A stretch of 64,000 nucleotides of DNA, taken from Bacteroides eggerthii (GTDB lineage: Bacteria; Bacteroidota; Bacteroidia; Bacteroidales; Bacteroidaceae). The DNA lies in contig NZ_CP102258.1 of assembly GCF_025146565.1 (NCBI RefSeq), positions 2,326,001 to 2,390,000 on the forward strand, in the 5' to 3' direction. Below, in pieces: positions 1 to 7,510 of this stretch. Below the pieces are notes generated by a model, which was given only the letters and a program-made list of their open reading frames with translations, searched no databases and had not been told where the DNA came from. The stretch's first letter is position 1, and each line of letters starts with the position of its first letter. The position numbers and the translations under genes are program-made.

Positions 1-602
1 CGGAGCGTATCGGCATACTCGGCATTTGCGGTTGGGGAGGCTTTGCTATCAATGCAGCGGCCAATGACACGCGTATCAAGGCTACGGTGGCTTCTACCAT
101 GTACGATATCAGCCGCGCCAATGCCAACGGTTATTTCGATGCAGCGGACAATGCAGATGCACGCTACCGGATGCGTCGGGAGCTCAATGCGCAACGCACA
201 AAAGATTATCGTACGGGTACTTACCCCTGCACGACAATGAATCCTGAACCGGCCGAAGATGCACCGCAGTTCATGAAAGATTATTACGATTATTACAAAA
301 CGAAACGAGGCTATCATTCCCGTTCCATTAACTCCGGTTTGGGGTGGAACCAGACTTCGGCACTTGCTTTCATCAATGCGCCAATCCTTGCTTATAGTGA
401 TGAAATTCGTAGCGCCGTATTGCTTATCCATGGAGAGAAAGCTCATTCCCGGTATTTCAGCGAAGATGCTTTCAAGAAATTGAAGGGGGATAACAAGGAG
501 CTGATGATTATTCCCGATGCTGTGCATACGGATTTGTATGACCGTATGGACATTATTCCTTTCGATAAGATAGAGCTTTTTTTCAAGGAGCACTTGAAAT
601 GA
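1..602 (+). CDS. alpha/beta hydrolase, dienelactone-hydrolase-like (5' partial)
   Basis: The gene enters from outside the window; the reading frame is open from base 3 and its start codon is not present. The visible 199 or so residues begin just before a nucleophile elbow GICGWGG, where Cys takes the place of the usual Ser, as in dienelactone hydrolase and YcjY-type proteins. Near the end, IHGEKAHSR and an Asp/His-containing segment (IIPDAVHTDLYD) supply the likely acid and general base. The substrate cannot be read from the sequence. It is followed 53 bp later by the CMD-cupin gene on the same strand and probably shares its transcript. No signal peptide can be judged because the N terminus is missing. 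Confidence 0.85.
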   Translation, partial: ERIGILGICGWGGFAINAAANDTRIKATVASTMYDISRANANGYFDAADNADARYRMRRELNAQRTKDYRTGTYPCTTMNPEPAEDAPQFMKDYYDYYKTKRGYHSRSINSGLGWNQTSALAFINAPILAYSDEIRSAVLLIHGEKAHSRYFSEDAFKKLKGDNKELMIIPDAVHTDLYDRMDIIPFDKIELFFKEHLK

Positions 603-655
603 GACAAAGGATGAGATCTGAATTGCAACAATGAATTATACATTAATAGAGAATT

Positions 656-1471
656 ATGAACCGAATCATTTTAATTTCAGTATTCACTTTTTTTACAGTC
701 AATGTCATGGCACAGAAAAAGATTGTACAAACCGCAGGGCGCGACCAGTTGGGTGAGTTCGCCCCAAAATTTGCGGAACTCAACGATGATGTCCTTTTTG
801 GTGAGGTGTGGAGCCGTACCGATAAACTCGGCTTGCGCGACCGCAGTCTGGTTACAATTACATCGCTCATCAGTCAGGGCATTACCGACAGCTCGCTGAC
901 ATTTCATTTGCAGTCGGCAAAAAAGAACGGTATCACCCGTACGGAGATTGCGGAGATTATCACGCATATCGGGTTTTATGCAGGTTGGCCAAAGGCATGG
1001 GCGGCTTTTCGTCTTGCCAAGGATGTGTGGGCGGAAGATGCAAACGGAGAGGATGCTAAGGCAGCATTCCAGCGTGAGATGATTTTCCCGATAGGTGAAC
1101 CGAATACGGCATACGCGCAGTATTTCATTGGCAACAGTTATCTTGCACCCGTTTCGAGAGAGCAGGTAAACATTTCCAATGTCACATTCGAGCCGCGTTG
1201 CCGCAACAACTGGCACATACACAGAGCTACAAAAGGCGGCGGCCAGATGCTTATCGGTGTAGCCGGACGAGGCTGGTATCAGGAAGAGGGTAAACCGGCG
1301 GTGGAGATTCTTCCCGGTACGGTTGTCCATATTCCCGCAGGTGTGAAGCATTGGCATGGTGCGGCATCCGACAGCTGGTTTGCACATCTTGCATTCGAGG
1401 TTTCCGGTGAGAACACCTCCAATGAGTGGCTGGAGCCGGTAACAGATGAACAATATGATAAACTAAAATAA
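656..1471 (+). CDS. carboxymuconolactone decarboxylase-cupin fusion, secreted
   Basis: The 271-residue protein starts with a signal peptide (residues 1-19, cleavage near VMA-Q). Residues about 35-125 are an AhpD/CMD-like helical domain (SLVTITSLISQG, then EIITHIGFYAGWPKAW). It has no Cys before residue 182, so it lacks the CxxC of true AhpD. Residues about 165-250 are a cupin barrel with metal-ligand histidines at 187, 189, 232 and 234 (NWHIHR and AGVKHWHGA). The family role is small-molecule decarboxylation or peroxide-related redox chemistry; the exact reaction is unknown. It lies between the hydrolase and a flavodoxin, only 5 bp from the latter, which suggests a periplasmic redox or detoxification operon. 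Confidence 0.88.
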   Translation: MNRIILISVFTFFTVNVMAQKKIVQTAGRDQLGEFAPKFAELNDDVLFGEVWSRTDKLGLRDRSLVTITSLISQGITDSSLTFHLQSAKKNGITRTEIAEIITHIGFYAGWPKAWAAFRLAKDVWAEDANGEDAKAAFQREMIFPIGEPNTAYAQYFIGNSYLAPVSREQVNISNVTFEPRCRNNWHIHRATKGGGQMLIGVAGRGWYQEEGKPAVEILPGTVVHIPAGVKHWHGAASDSWFAHLAFEVSGENTSNEWLEPVTDEQYDKLK

Positions 1472-1476
1472 TTCCT

Positions 1477-2049
1477 ATGTATAAATTACTATTTGCACTG
1501 CTGATGACAGTCGGAATGACTACGGTAATGTGCGCACAGCAAAAACAGAAGATGAACAGTAAACATTCGAACAGCAAAATATTGGTCGCCTATTTCTCGG
1601 CAACCGGTACGACAGCCCGCGCAGCAGAAAAGTTGGGAGCAGCGGTGGGTGGAGACCTCTATCCGATAGCTCCTGCACAGCCTTATACAAGTGCAGATCT
1701 TGATTGGAACAATAAGCGGTCGCGTAGTTCGGTTGAAATGAACGATCCGAAGATGCGTCCGGCAATCAAAAGTAAAAAAGAAAATATCGGCACTTATGAT
1801 GTGGTTTTTATCGGTTATCCTATCTGGTGGGACCTTGCTCCGCGAATTATCAACACATTCATAGAAGGTCATAGCCTGAAAGGCAAGACGGTAGTCCCAT
1901 TTGCCACTTCGGGAGGCAGTTCGATTGGCAATAGCGCAACTGTATTGAAGAAAACCTACCCCGACTTGAACTGGAAGGAGGGACGTTTGCTCAATCGTAC
2001 GGACGAGAAGGCTATTCGTGCGTGGCTCGATGTGATTGCTGTGAAATAG
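1477..2049 (+). CDS. flavodoxin family protein with signal peptide
   Basis: This 190-residue protein has an N-terminal hydrophobic leader (about residues 1-20, ending MCAQ) and then a flavodoxin fold. The FMN phosphate loop is visible as YFSATGTTARAA at about residues 36-47. GYPIWWDLAPRIINTF and PFATSGGSSIG follow and are typical flavin-contact loops. Exported flavodoxins of this type are common in Bacteroides, where they sit next to hydrolases and CMD-like proteins; the electron partner is unknown. The start is 5 bp after the upstream stop, so the genes are probably co-transcribed. Its 3' end overlaps the end of the convergent radical SAM gene by 38 bp. Confidence 0.87.
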   Translation: MYKLLFALLMTVGMTTVMCAQQKQKMNSKHSNSKILVAYFSATGTTARAAEKLGAAVGGDLYPIAPAQPYTSADLDWNNKRSRSSVEMNDPKMRPAIKSKKENIGTYDVVFIGYPIWWDLAPRIINTFIEGHSLKGKTVVPFATSGGSSIGNSATVLKKTYPDLNWKEGRLLNRTDEKAIRAWLDVIAVK

Positions 2050-3679
2050 TTTTCGCTTTGAACACAGGAGTAGTTCTTTGAATTTCAGACTCAAATCCAA
2101 ACCAATAGCCGCTTTGGCTGCTATCGTCGGTCGGGAGAAAGCAAAGTCTGAGGCTGTCTTTGTAGTGCCCGTATATGACTTCCCACTTTTCCGGTGGTAC
2201 CTGATGTTTGGTTTTGGCTTTTTCTGCCGGGGCTTTTTTTAATGACATGCCGGCTTCTATCCATGCAATGCTGGCTTGCGTCTGATATTCTGGGCAGTTT
2301 TGTTTGCAGTATTCGTAAAGTATAAGTCCTCGTTTTTCCAAGCTCATAGGCTGGTCGATGAGATTTATCCGTATCAGGTATTCGAGGAACTTATGCAAGA
2401 ATGTCTTGTCGTTCAATATTAGTTCCCGGGTTAGGGCTTGCCAGGCAGGTATATTATAGAAACCGTCTAAAAGGCGGGACAGTTGGCGGGCTGTTTGCAG
2501 CTCGCCAACACTGATTTCGTTTGTCTCTAAAACTTCGTAGGGCGGGAAAGGAGAGTAATGTATGCCAAGTGTTTCTGCCTGTCGGCGCATTTCCGTACCG
2601 GGAAGTAGCTTAAGCGATTCCAGCTGTATTTCTCCCGCATTATATCCGGCAAGGGTGTATACATCTTCAAAGATTTCATTGAGATGATAGAGTGGAAGTC
2701 CGGCAATGAGGTCGGCATGAGTCTCCATATTGGGGAGTGAACAGAGAAATTCCAATCCGGCCAACGCATCGGACAATTTACCCATGCGGCGGCTTTGTTT
2801 GAGAACGGGCTCACGCAAGCTCTGGATTCCTGCTTCAAGGTGAAGTAGTCCTTGAGGTAACCGCCTCAATTCTTCTTTTAATTCTTCGGAAAGAAGAGCC
2901 GGATGTATCTCTAAGTGAAAACGTATGTCGGGAAATTCTAAAAACAGTTGGAGCAGTTCTTTTGCCCGGCGTGCATTATAATTGAATGTACGGTCGAGTA
3001 CGCGTACGTTTTTGATGCCATGTTCGTGGATGATTTGAAGTCGCCGGCGGATGCTGTCGATGGAGAGGGTACGTATGGGTTTCTCACCGCCGCTGACACA
3101 AAAAGCGCATGTATTGAAGCATCCGCGTGTGGTTTCAAGTTGTACGAACGGCTTGCTCCAATTGAAAAAACGGCTTTTTTCGGGTGGAATGAGTCCGGAG
3201 AAATTCAAAACCCGGGCTGTTCCGTTGTCTCTGTATTGCGCATCAGAATCCAGGAAGCACAGCCCGGAGATTGTATTCCACTGTTCCGGATGGTTCCAGC
3301 ATGACAGCCACCGGGGAAAGGCTTCTTCTCCTTCTCCTCTGAATACGCAGTTCACAAAAGGATTTTTACGTAGAAAGAATTCATTGTCTCCGAGAAATTC
3401 CGGACCACCCAATATGAGGCAGGTTTCAGGGAGCAAGGCTTTTAGCCTTGATGTGATATGCAGTAATTGTTCGTGGTTGAAGAGCCAGGCCGTAGCGGCA
3501 AGAATGTCGGGCTTATGCCGGTAGGCTTCCTCTACAATAGTTCCTATGTTTTCATTGATTGTAGAGGATACGGAGGCCCACTCGATGGAAGTGTCGTCTG
3601 CTATCTGCGCGTGTAGTGCGGGGAGCGCCAGTGAGGAATGGGCATAAGAACTATTTAGGTCTATCCAGAGGATTTTCAT
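2012..3679 (-). CDS. B12-binding radical SAM protein (DUF4080 type)
   Basis: The 555-residue protein has an N-terminal Rossmann-like cobalamin-binding region (residues about 1-135, with LILGGPEF near 88-95). A radical SAM core follows, whose CxxxCxxC cluster motif is C187, C191, C194 in RGCFNTCAFC. The C-terminal portion, about residues 400-555, fits the DUF4080 region. Proteins of this class use [4Fe-4S] and S-adenosylmethionine for radical chemistry, often methylation; the substrate of this subgroup is not known to me. It is transcribed alone, is convergent with the flavodoxin gene (38-bp overlap), and lies downstream of tRNA-His. Confidence 0.88.
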   Translation of the reverse strand: MKILWIDLNSSYAHSSLALPALHAQIADDTSIEWASVSSTINENIGTIVEEAYRHKPDILAATAWLFNHEQLLHITSRLKALLPETCLILGGPEFLGDNEFFLRKNPFVNCVFRGEGEEAFPRWLSCWNHPEQWNTISGLCFLDSDAQYRDNGTARVLNFSGLIPPEKSRFFNWSKPFVQLETTRGCFNTCAFCVSGGEKPIRTLSIDSIRRRLQIIHEHGIKNVRVLDRTFNYNARRAKELLQLFLEFPDIRFHLEIHPALLSEELKEELRRLPQGLLHLEAGIQSLREPVLKQSRRMGKLSDALAGLEFLCSLPNMETHADLIAGLPLYHLNEIFEDVYTLAGYNAGEIQLESLKLLPGTEMRRQAETLGIHYSPFPPYEVLETNEISVGELQTARQLSRLLDGFYNIPAWQALTRELILNDKTFLHKFLEYLIRINLIDQPMSLEKRGLILYEYCKQNCPEYQTQASIAWIEAGMSLKKAPAEKAKTKHQVPPEKWEVIYGHYKDSLRLCFLPTDDSSQSGYWFGFESEIQRTTPVFKAKTISQQSHRATHE

Positions 3680-3703
3680 ATCTGATCAAGTTTGTCTTTG
3701 TAA

Positions 3704-3742
3704 AGAAAAAAATCCTTAATAATCTATTGACTATTAAGGATT
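3704..3742 (-). terminator. Rho-independent terminator of tRNA-His
   Basis: A perfect 10-bp inverted repeat (AATCCTTAAT at 3711-3720 and ATTAAGGATT at 3733-3742) is followed, on the minus strand, by a U-rich tract. It sits directly after the tRNA-His 3' end. Confidence 0.8.
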
Positions 3743-3749
3743 TCTTTTG

Positions 3750-3824
3750 GGTGACTGAAGGGACTCGAACCCTCGACATTCAGAACCACAATCTGACGCT
3801 CTAACCAACTGAACTACAGTCACC
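3750..3824 (-). tRNA. tRNA-His (GTG)
   Basis: The minus strand folds as a cloverleaf with a 7-bp acceptor stem (GTGACTG/CAGTCAC), an anticodon stem TCAGA/TCTGA and loop TTGTGGT, giving anticodon GTG. The genomic sequence supplies G at position -1 (3824) opposite a C discriminator (3750), the identity pair of bacterial tRNA-His. CCA is not encoded. A terminator follows at 3704-3742 and a TATCTTTG promoter lies upstream at 3852-3859. Confidence 0.97.
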
Positions 3825-3851
3825 ATGTTGGTGCATTTCTTAAATGCGGTG

Positions 3852-3882
3852 CAAAGATAGGGATAAACTTTGATATTGCAAA
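3852..3882 (-). promoter_or_regulatory. Bacteroidetes-type promoter of tRNA-His
   Basis: On the minus strand TTTG (3879-3882) is followed after 19 nt by TATCTTTG (3852-3859). This fits the TTTG / TAnnTTTG consensus of Bacteroides promoters and lies just upstream of the tRNA. Confidence 0.75.
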
Positions 3883-3913
3883 TATTTCGGTGAATATTTT
3901 CAAGAAAAAATAG

Positions 3914-5056
3914 CTATTTGCTATTCTCGCAAACTCCTGTATTGTGCTTGAACAGGAACTCTCGGGAGTTCTTTGTAAAGATATTCAGGCGGTTACGGGC
4001 TGCTTGTGGCAGTTGGTCAATGGGAGAGTAGGACGGATATAAAATGTAATTTTTTCCTCCGGTAAGAGTGGGACGGGCAGTCCATACTAAGGTGTATCCG
4101 CATTGTGCGACTCGGGAGAATGGAAAAGAAGGGATAAAAGAGTCGGGCAAGGGTGAATAACTTAATCTGCCTTGTAGCGGATGAATAGGAGAGGGCAGAG
4201 GGTATTTCTCCAGTTGCAGGGTGAAAATGAGTCCGCCGTCTGTATTTGCCGCGCTCATATTGGAAATGAAGTTTCCTAAGGAATAAACGACGGCGTGTTG
4301 CTGATTGCCGTCCTCGCGCAATTCCATAGGTTGGATTACGTGCGGATGTGAGCCGATGATATGGATTACGCCCTGTTCCAATAGCCAGTCGGCAAGTTCG
4401 CGTTGCTCCCGGTTGGGGAGTGATTGGTATTCTTCTCCCCAGTGCATGCAGGCTATAATGGCATCCGGACGTACGGCCTGGGCACTGTGGATATCCTTTA
4501 ATATTGTTTCTTTATTGATGTAATTGACTATATTGGGCGGAGTGGCCTTTATTCCATTAGTGCCGTAGGTGTAGTTGAGTATGGCTATGCAGAAACCTTT
4601 TTTCCGGATAAAAAGAGGATAGCGCTGTGTGCGTTCGGCTACATTCCGGTAAGTGCCTGCATAAGGAATGGAAAGGGAGTCTATTTGAGCAATCGTTCGT
4701 TCCAGCCCTTTCTTGCCGCGATCCAGACAATGATTGTTCGCTGTGAGCAGAACATCAAATCCGGCATCCTTAATAGCTTGCAGATATTCGTCGGGTGCAC
4801 TGAAAGTAGGGTAACCCCGATAGGGCTTTCCGCCGAGAGTCACCTCAAGGTTGCCGATTGCAATATCGGCATGGGAGATTTGTTCCTTTACGAGAGCAAA
4901 GCAAGAAGAATAATCGTATTTTCCGTCGGGGGTACGGGCAGCGTCTATTTGTGCCTGGTGTTGCATCAAATCTCCTACAAATAATAGCGTAATCCTTTTT
5001 TGTGCAGAAAGGACTACGCTATACAGTAGAAAGATAGAGGCAATGAACGCTTTCAT
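3914..5056 (-). CDS. CapA family protein (PGA_cap metallophosphatase fold)
   Basis: The 380-residue protein has a signal peptide (residues 1-18, ending VLSA-Q). It shows the calcineurin-like motif series of the CapA/YwtB family: LFVGDLM near residue 25, GNLEVTLGG near 68, LLTANNHCLDRG near 105, CMHWGEE near 207 and GSHPHV near 240. The founding members take part in poly-gamma-glutamate capsule work in Gram-positives. In Bacteroides the role is unclear and no other capsule gene is nearby. It starts 9 bp after folD on the same strand and is probably co-transcribed with it. Confidence 0.87.
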   Translation of the reverse strand: MKAFIASIFLLYSVVLSAQKRITLLFVGDLMQHQAQIDAARTPDGKYDYSSCFALVKEQISHADIAIGNLEVTLGGKPYRGYPTFSAPDEYLQAIKDAGFDVLLTANNHCLDRGKKGLERTIAQIDSLSIPYAGTYRNVAERTQRYPLFIRKKGFCIAILNYTYGTNGIKATPPNIVNYINKETILKDIHSAQAVRPDAIIACMHWGEEYQSLPNREQRELADWLLEQGVIHIIGSHPHVIQPMELREDGNQQHAVVYSLGNFISNMSAANTDGGLIFTLQLEKYPLPSPIHPLQGRLSYSPLPDSFIPSFPFSRVAQCGYTLVWTARPTLTGGKNYILYPSYSPIDQLPQAARNRLNIFTKNSREFLFKHNTGVCENSK

Positions 5057-5065
5057 TACCTTTGT

Positions 5066-5953
5066 CTATTGGTAAATAGCTTTTTTCCCGGCTAACAGGG
5101 TGTTTTTCATTAAAGAAACAATTGTCATCGGTCCCACGCCACCGGGCACAGGAGTGATGAATGAACACTTTGGAGCAACCTCGTCGAACTTAACGTCACC
5201 GGTCAGTTTGAAACCGGATTTTTTGGTTGCGTCCGGTACGCGGGTGGTACCTACGTCTATGACAACCGCACCCTCTTTTACCATTTCTGCTTTAACAAAG
5301 TTGGGCTGTCCCAAAGCTGCGATGATAATGTCCGCCTCTTGGCACTCTTTTACCAAATCCTTGCTGCGGCTGTGGCAAACGGTTACTGTGGCATCGCCCG
5401 GATAGGCTTTTTGCATCATAAGAGCAGCCATGGGCTTACCTACGATGTTACTGCGTCCTAATACTACACATTTTTTTCCGGAAGTTTCTATTTTATATCT
5501 TTTCAGTAATTCGAGAATACCGTTAGGGGTTGCGGAAACATAACAGGGCAGCCCTATGGACATGCGTCCTACATTGATAGGGTGGAAACCGTCCACGTCT
5601 TTACGGTAGTCAATGGTTTCAATCACTTTTTGTTCCGAGATATGTTTCGGCAAGGGTAATTGCACGATAAAGCCGTCTATGTCTGCATCTTCATTTAATT
5701 CGCGCACTTTCGCCAGCAGCTCTTCTTCCGTTACATCGGCTTCATAACGAATAAGCGAGGATTTGAATCCGCATATTTCGCAGGCTTTTACTTTGGCTGC
5801 AACATAGGTTTCGCTGCCACCATCATGCCCCACAAGGATAGCTGCCAGATGCGGACGCTTTCCGCCGCGCGCCACTATTTCAGCTACTTCCGCTGCAATT
5901 TCCTGCTTTACTTGTTCGGAAATTGCTTTTCCGTCAATCAGTGTCATATTCAA
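5066..5953 (-). CDS. folD: bifunctional methylene-THF dehydrogenase/cyclohydrolase
   Basis: This 295-residue cytoplasmic enzyme interconverts 5,10-methylene-THF, methenyl-THF and 10-formyl-THF in one-carbon metabolism. Family signatures are visible: [13 protein letters not shown] with the catalytic Lys, [11 protein letters not shown], the NADP-site [12 protein letters not shown] and the C-terminal [10 protein letters not shown]. The length is normal for FolD. The start is ATG followed by [11 protein letters not shown], and the promoter is about 40 nt upstream. capA follows after 9 bp. purU, which consumes 10-formyl-THF, lies elsewhere in this window at 55.5 kb. Confidence 0.97.
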   Translation of the reverse strand: MNMTLIDGKAISEQVKQEIAAEVAEIVARGGKRPHLAAILVGHDGGSETYVAAKVKACEICGFKSSLIRYEADVTEEELLAKVRELNEDADIDGFIVQLPLPKHISEQKVIETIDYRKDVDGFHPINVGRMSIGLPCYVSATPNGILELLKRYKIETSGKKCVVLGRSNIVGKPMAALMMQKAYPGDATVTVCHSRSKDLVKECQEADIIIAALGQPNFVKAEMVKEGAVVIDVGTTRVPDATKKSGFKLTGDVKFDEVAPKCSFITPVPGGVGPMTIVSLMKNTLLAGKKAIYQ

Positions 5954-5991
5954 TATTATTGTATTAGTTATTATTTATACAGCATTATCCG

Positions 5992-6023
5992 CAAAAGTAG
6001 AGTAAATAACCGAATAAAGCAAA
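5992..6023 (-). promoter_or_regulatory. folD promoter
   Basis: On the minus strand TTTG (6020-6023) is followed after 20 nt by TACTTTTG (5992-5999), giving a predicted leader of about 36 nt before the folD ATG. The upstream box overlaps the U-tract of the ffh terminator. Confidence 0.7.
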
Positions 6024-6064
6024 AATCCCGCTAACTTCATTCAATATATGAAATTAGCGGGATT
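6021..6064 (-). terminator. Rho-independent terminator of ffh
   Basis: The arms AATCCCGCTAA-c-TTCAT and ATGAA-a-TTAGCGGGATT form a 16-bp hairpin with one mismatch, followed on the minus strand by five U. It lies 26 bp after the ffh stop codon. Confidence 0.85.
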
Positions 6065-6089
6065 GATATGCAGCGGGGTATTTACCTTC

Positions 6090-7412
6090 TTATCTTTTCA
6101 GTTTCGGCATCATTTTACCCATTTTACTGCCGGTCACCATTTTCATCATCTTACGGGTTTGATCGAACTGTTTCAGCAGTCGGTTCACTTCTTGAATGTT
6201 TGTACCGCTACCTTTGGCAATACGCTGGCGGCGAGAACCGTTCAGAATAGCCGGGTTGCTGCGTTCTTCCGGAGTCATGGAGTAGATAATCGCTTCGATG
6301 CTCTTGAAGGCATTGTCGTCAATGTCAATATCTTTAATGGCTTTTCCAACACCCGGTATCATGGAAGCGAGTTCTTTCAGGTTACCCATTTTCTTGATTT
6401 GGGCAATTTGGTTCAGGAAGTCGTTGAAGTCGAACTGGTTCTTTGCAATTTTCTTTTGCAGACGTTTGGCTTCTTCTTCATCGTATTGTTCTTGTGCACG
6501 CTCTACCAGTGATACGATATCACCCATGCCGAGAATACGGTCGGCCATACGGGCAGGGTGGAATTGGTCAATAGCATCCAACTTTTCACCGGTACCGACA
6601 AATTTGATAGGCTTGTTTACTACGGAACGGATGGAAAGGGCGGCACCACCGCGGGTATCACCGTCCAGCTTAGTCAATACTACACCGTTGAAGTCCAAGC
6701 GGTCATTGAATTCTTTTGCGGTATTTACAGCATCTTGTCCGGTCATAGAGTCTACCACAAACAAGATTTCGTTGGGATTGATAGCGGCTTTTATCGCAGC
6801 AATCTCGTTCATCATTTCTTCGTCTACGGCCAGACGACCGGCTGTATCGACAATTACGAGGTCGTATCCTTTGGCTTTAGCTTCCTGTATGGCGTTCTGG
6901 GCAATGGCTACCGGATTCTTGCTGTCCGGTTCGGAGTACATAGGTACTTCAATCTGTTCGGCCAGCACGCGTAACTGCTCGATAGCAGCGGGACGGTAAA
7001 CGTCACAAGCTACCAACAAAGGCTTCCGGTTCTTTTTGGTTTTCAACATTCGTGCCAATTTTCCGGAGAAAGTTGTCTTACCGGAACCTTGCAGACCGGA
7101 CATCAGAATAACGGCCGGTTTGGAGTCAATGTTGATTTCCGCAGTTTCGCCCCCCATGAGCTGGGTTAACTCATCGTGTACGATTTTTACCATTAATTGG
7201 CTGGGCTTTACCGCTGTCAGCACGTTTTGTCCCAAAGCCTTTTCTTTAACGGTATCGGTGAAATTTTTAGCTACTTTATAGTTTACGTCGGCATCCAGAA
7301 GTGCTTTACGCACGTCTTTCAGCGTCTCTGCCACATTGATTTCGGTGATTTTACCTTCACCCTTCAAAATTTTAAACGACCTCTCAAGTCTCTCGCTTAA
7401 ATTATCGAACAT
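6090..7412 (-). CDS. ffh: signal recognition particle protein Ffh (SRP54)
   Basis: This 440-residue GTPase binds 4.5S RNA and signal sequences and delivers ribosomes to FtsY at the membrane. The N domain spans about residues 1-85. The G domain shows GLQGSGKTTFSGKLA (G1), VDTAGR (G3) and TKLDGD (G4). The C-terminal M domain has MTPEERSNP, GSGTNIQEVNRLLKQF and a Met/Lys-rich end (MMKMVTGSKMGKMMPKLKR). The length is normal. It is a single-gene unit with its own promoter and terminator. Confidence 0.98.
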   Translation of the reverse strand: MFDNLSERLERSFKILKGEGKITEINVAETLKDVRKALLDADVNYKVAKNFTDTVKEKALGQNVLTAVKPSQLMVKIVHDELTQLMGGETAEINIDSKPAVILMSGLQGSGKTTFSGKLARMLKTKKNRKPLLVACDVYRPAAIEQLRVLAEQIEVPMYSEPDSKNPVAIAQNAIQEAKAKGYDLVIVDTAGRLAVDEEMMNEIAAIKAAINPNEILFVVDSMTGQDAVNTAKEFNDRLDFNGVVLTKLDGDTRGGAALSIRSVVNKPIKFVGTGEKLDAIDQFHPARMADRILGMGDIVSLVERAQEQYDEEEAKRLQKKIAKNQFDFNDFLNQIAQIKKMGNLKELASMIPGVGKAIKDIDIDDNAFKSIEAIIYSMTPEERSNPAILNGSRRQRIAKGSGTNIQEVNRLLKQFDQTRKMMKMVTGSKMGKMMPKLKR

Positions 7413-7459
7413 ACTATCTAATTACAATTACTAAATTACAATTTACTCTTATTGAGGCG

Positions 7460-7467
7460 CAAAAGTA
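7460..7467 (-). promoter_or_regulatory. ffh -7 element
   Basis: TACTTTTG on the minus strand matches TAnnTTTG and lies about 47 bp before the ffh ATG. No clear upstream TTTG box was seen. Confidence 0.55.
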
Positions 7468-7510
7468 CAAAAAATACCTGTAACTGCCTTCTTTTAGAGG
7501 CAGAATATTA

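Noticed and set aside
677..1453. Long open frame (258 codons) on the minus strand
   Set aside because: It lies wholly antisense to the CMD-cupin gene, and its translation has many scattered Cys, His and Arg with no family motif, as expected for a shadow frame.
3750..3824. tRNA genes as phage or element attachment sites
   Set aside because: The three tRNAs (His, Cys, Asp) have their own promoters and terminators; no integrase or repeated 3' end is near them.
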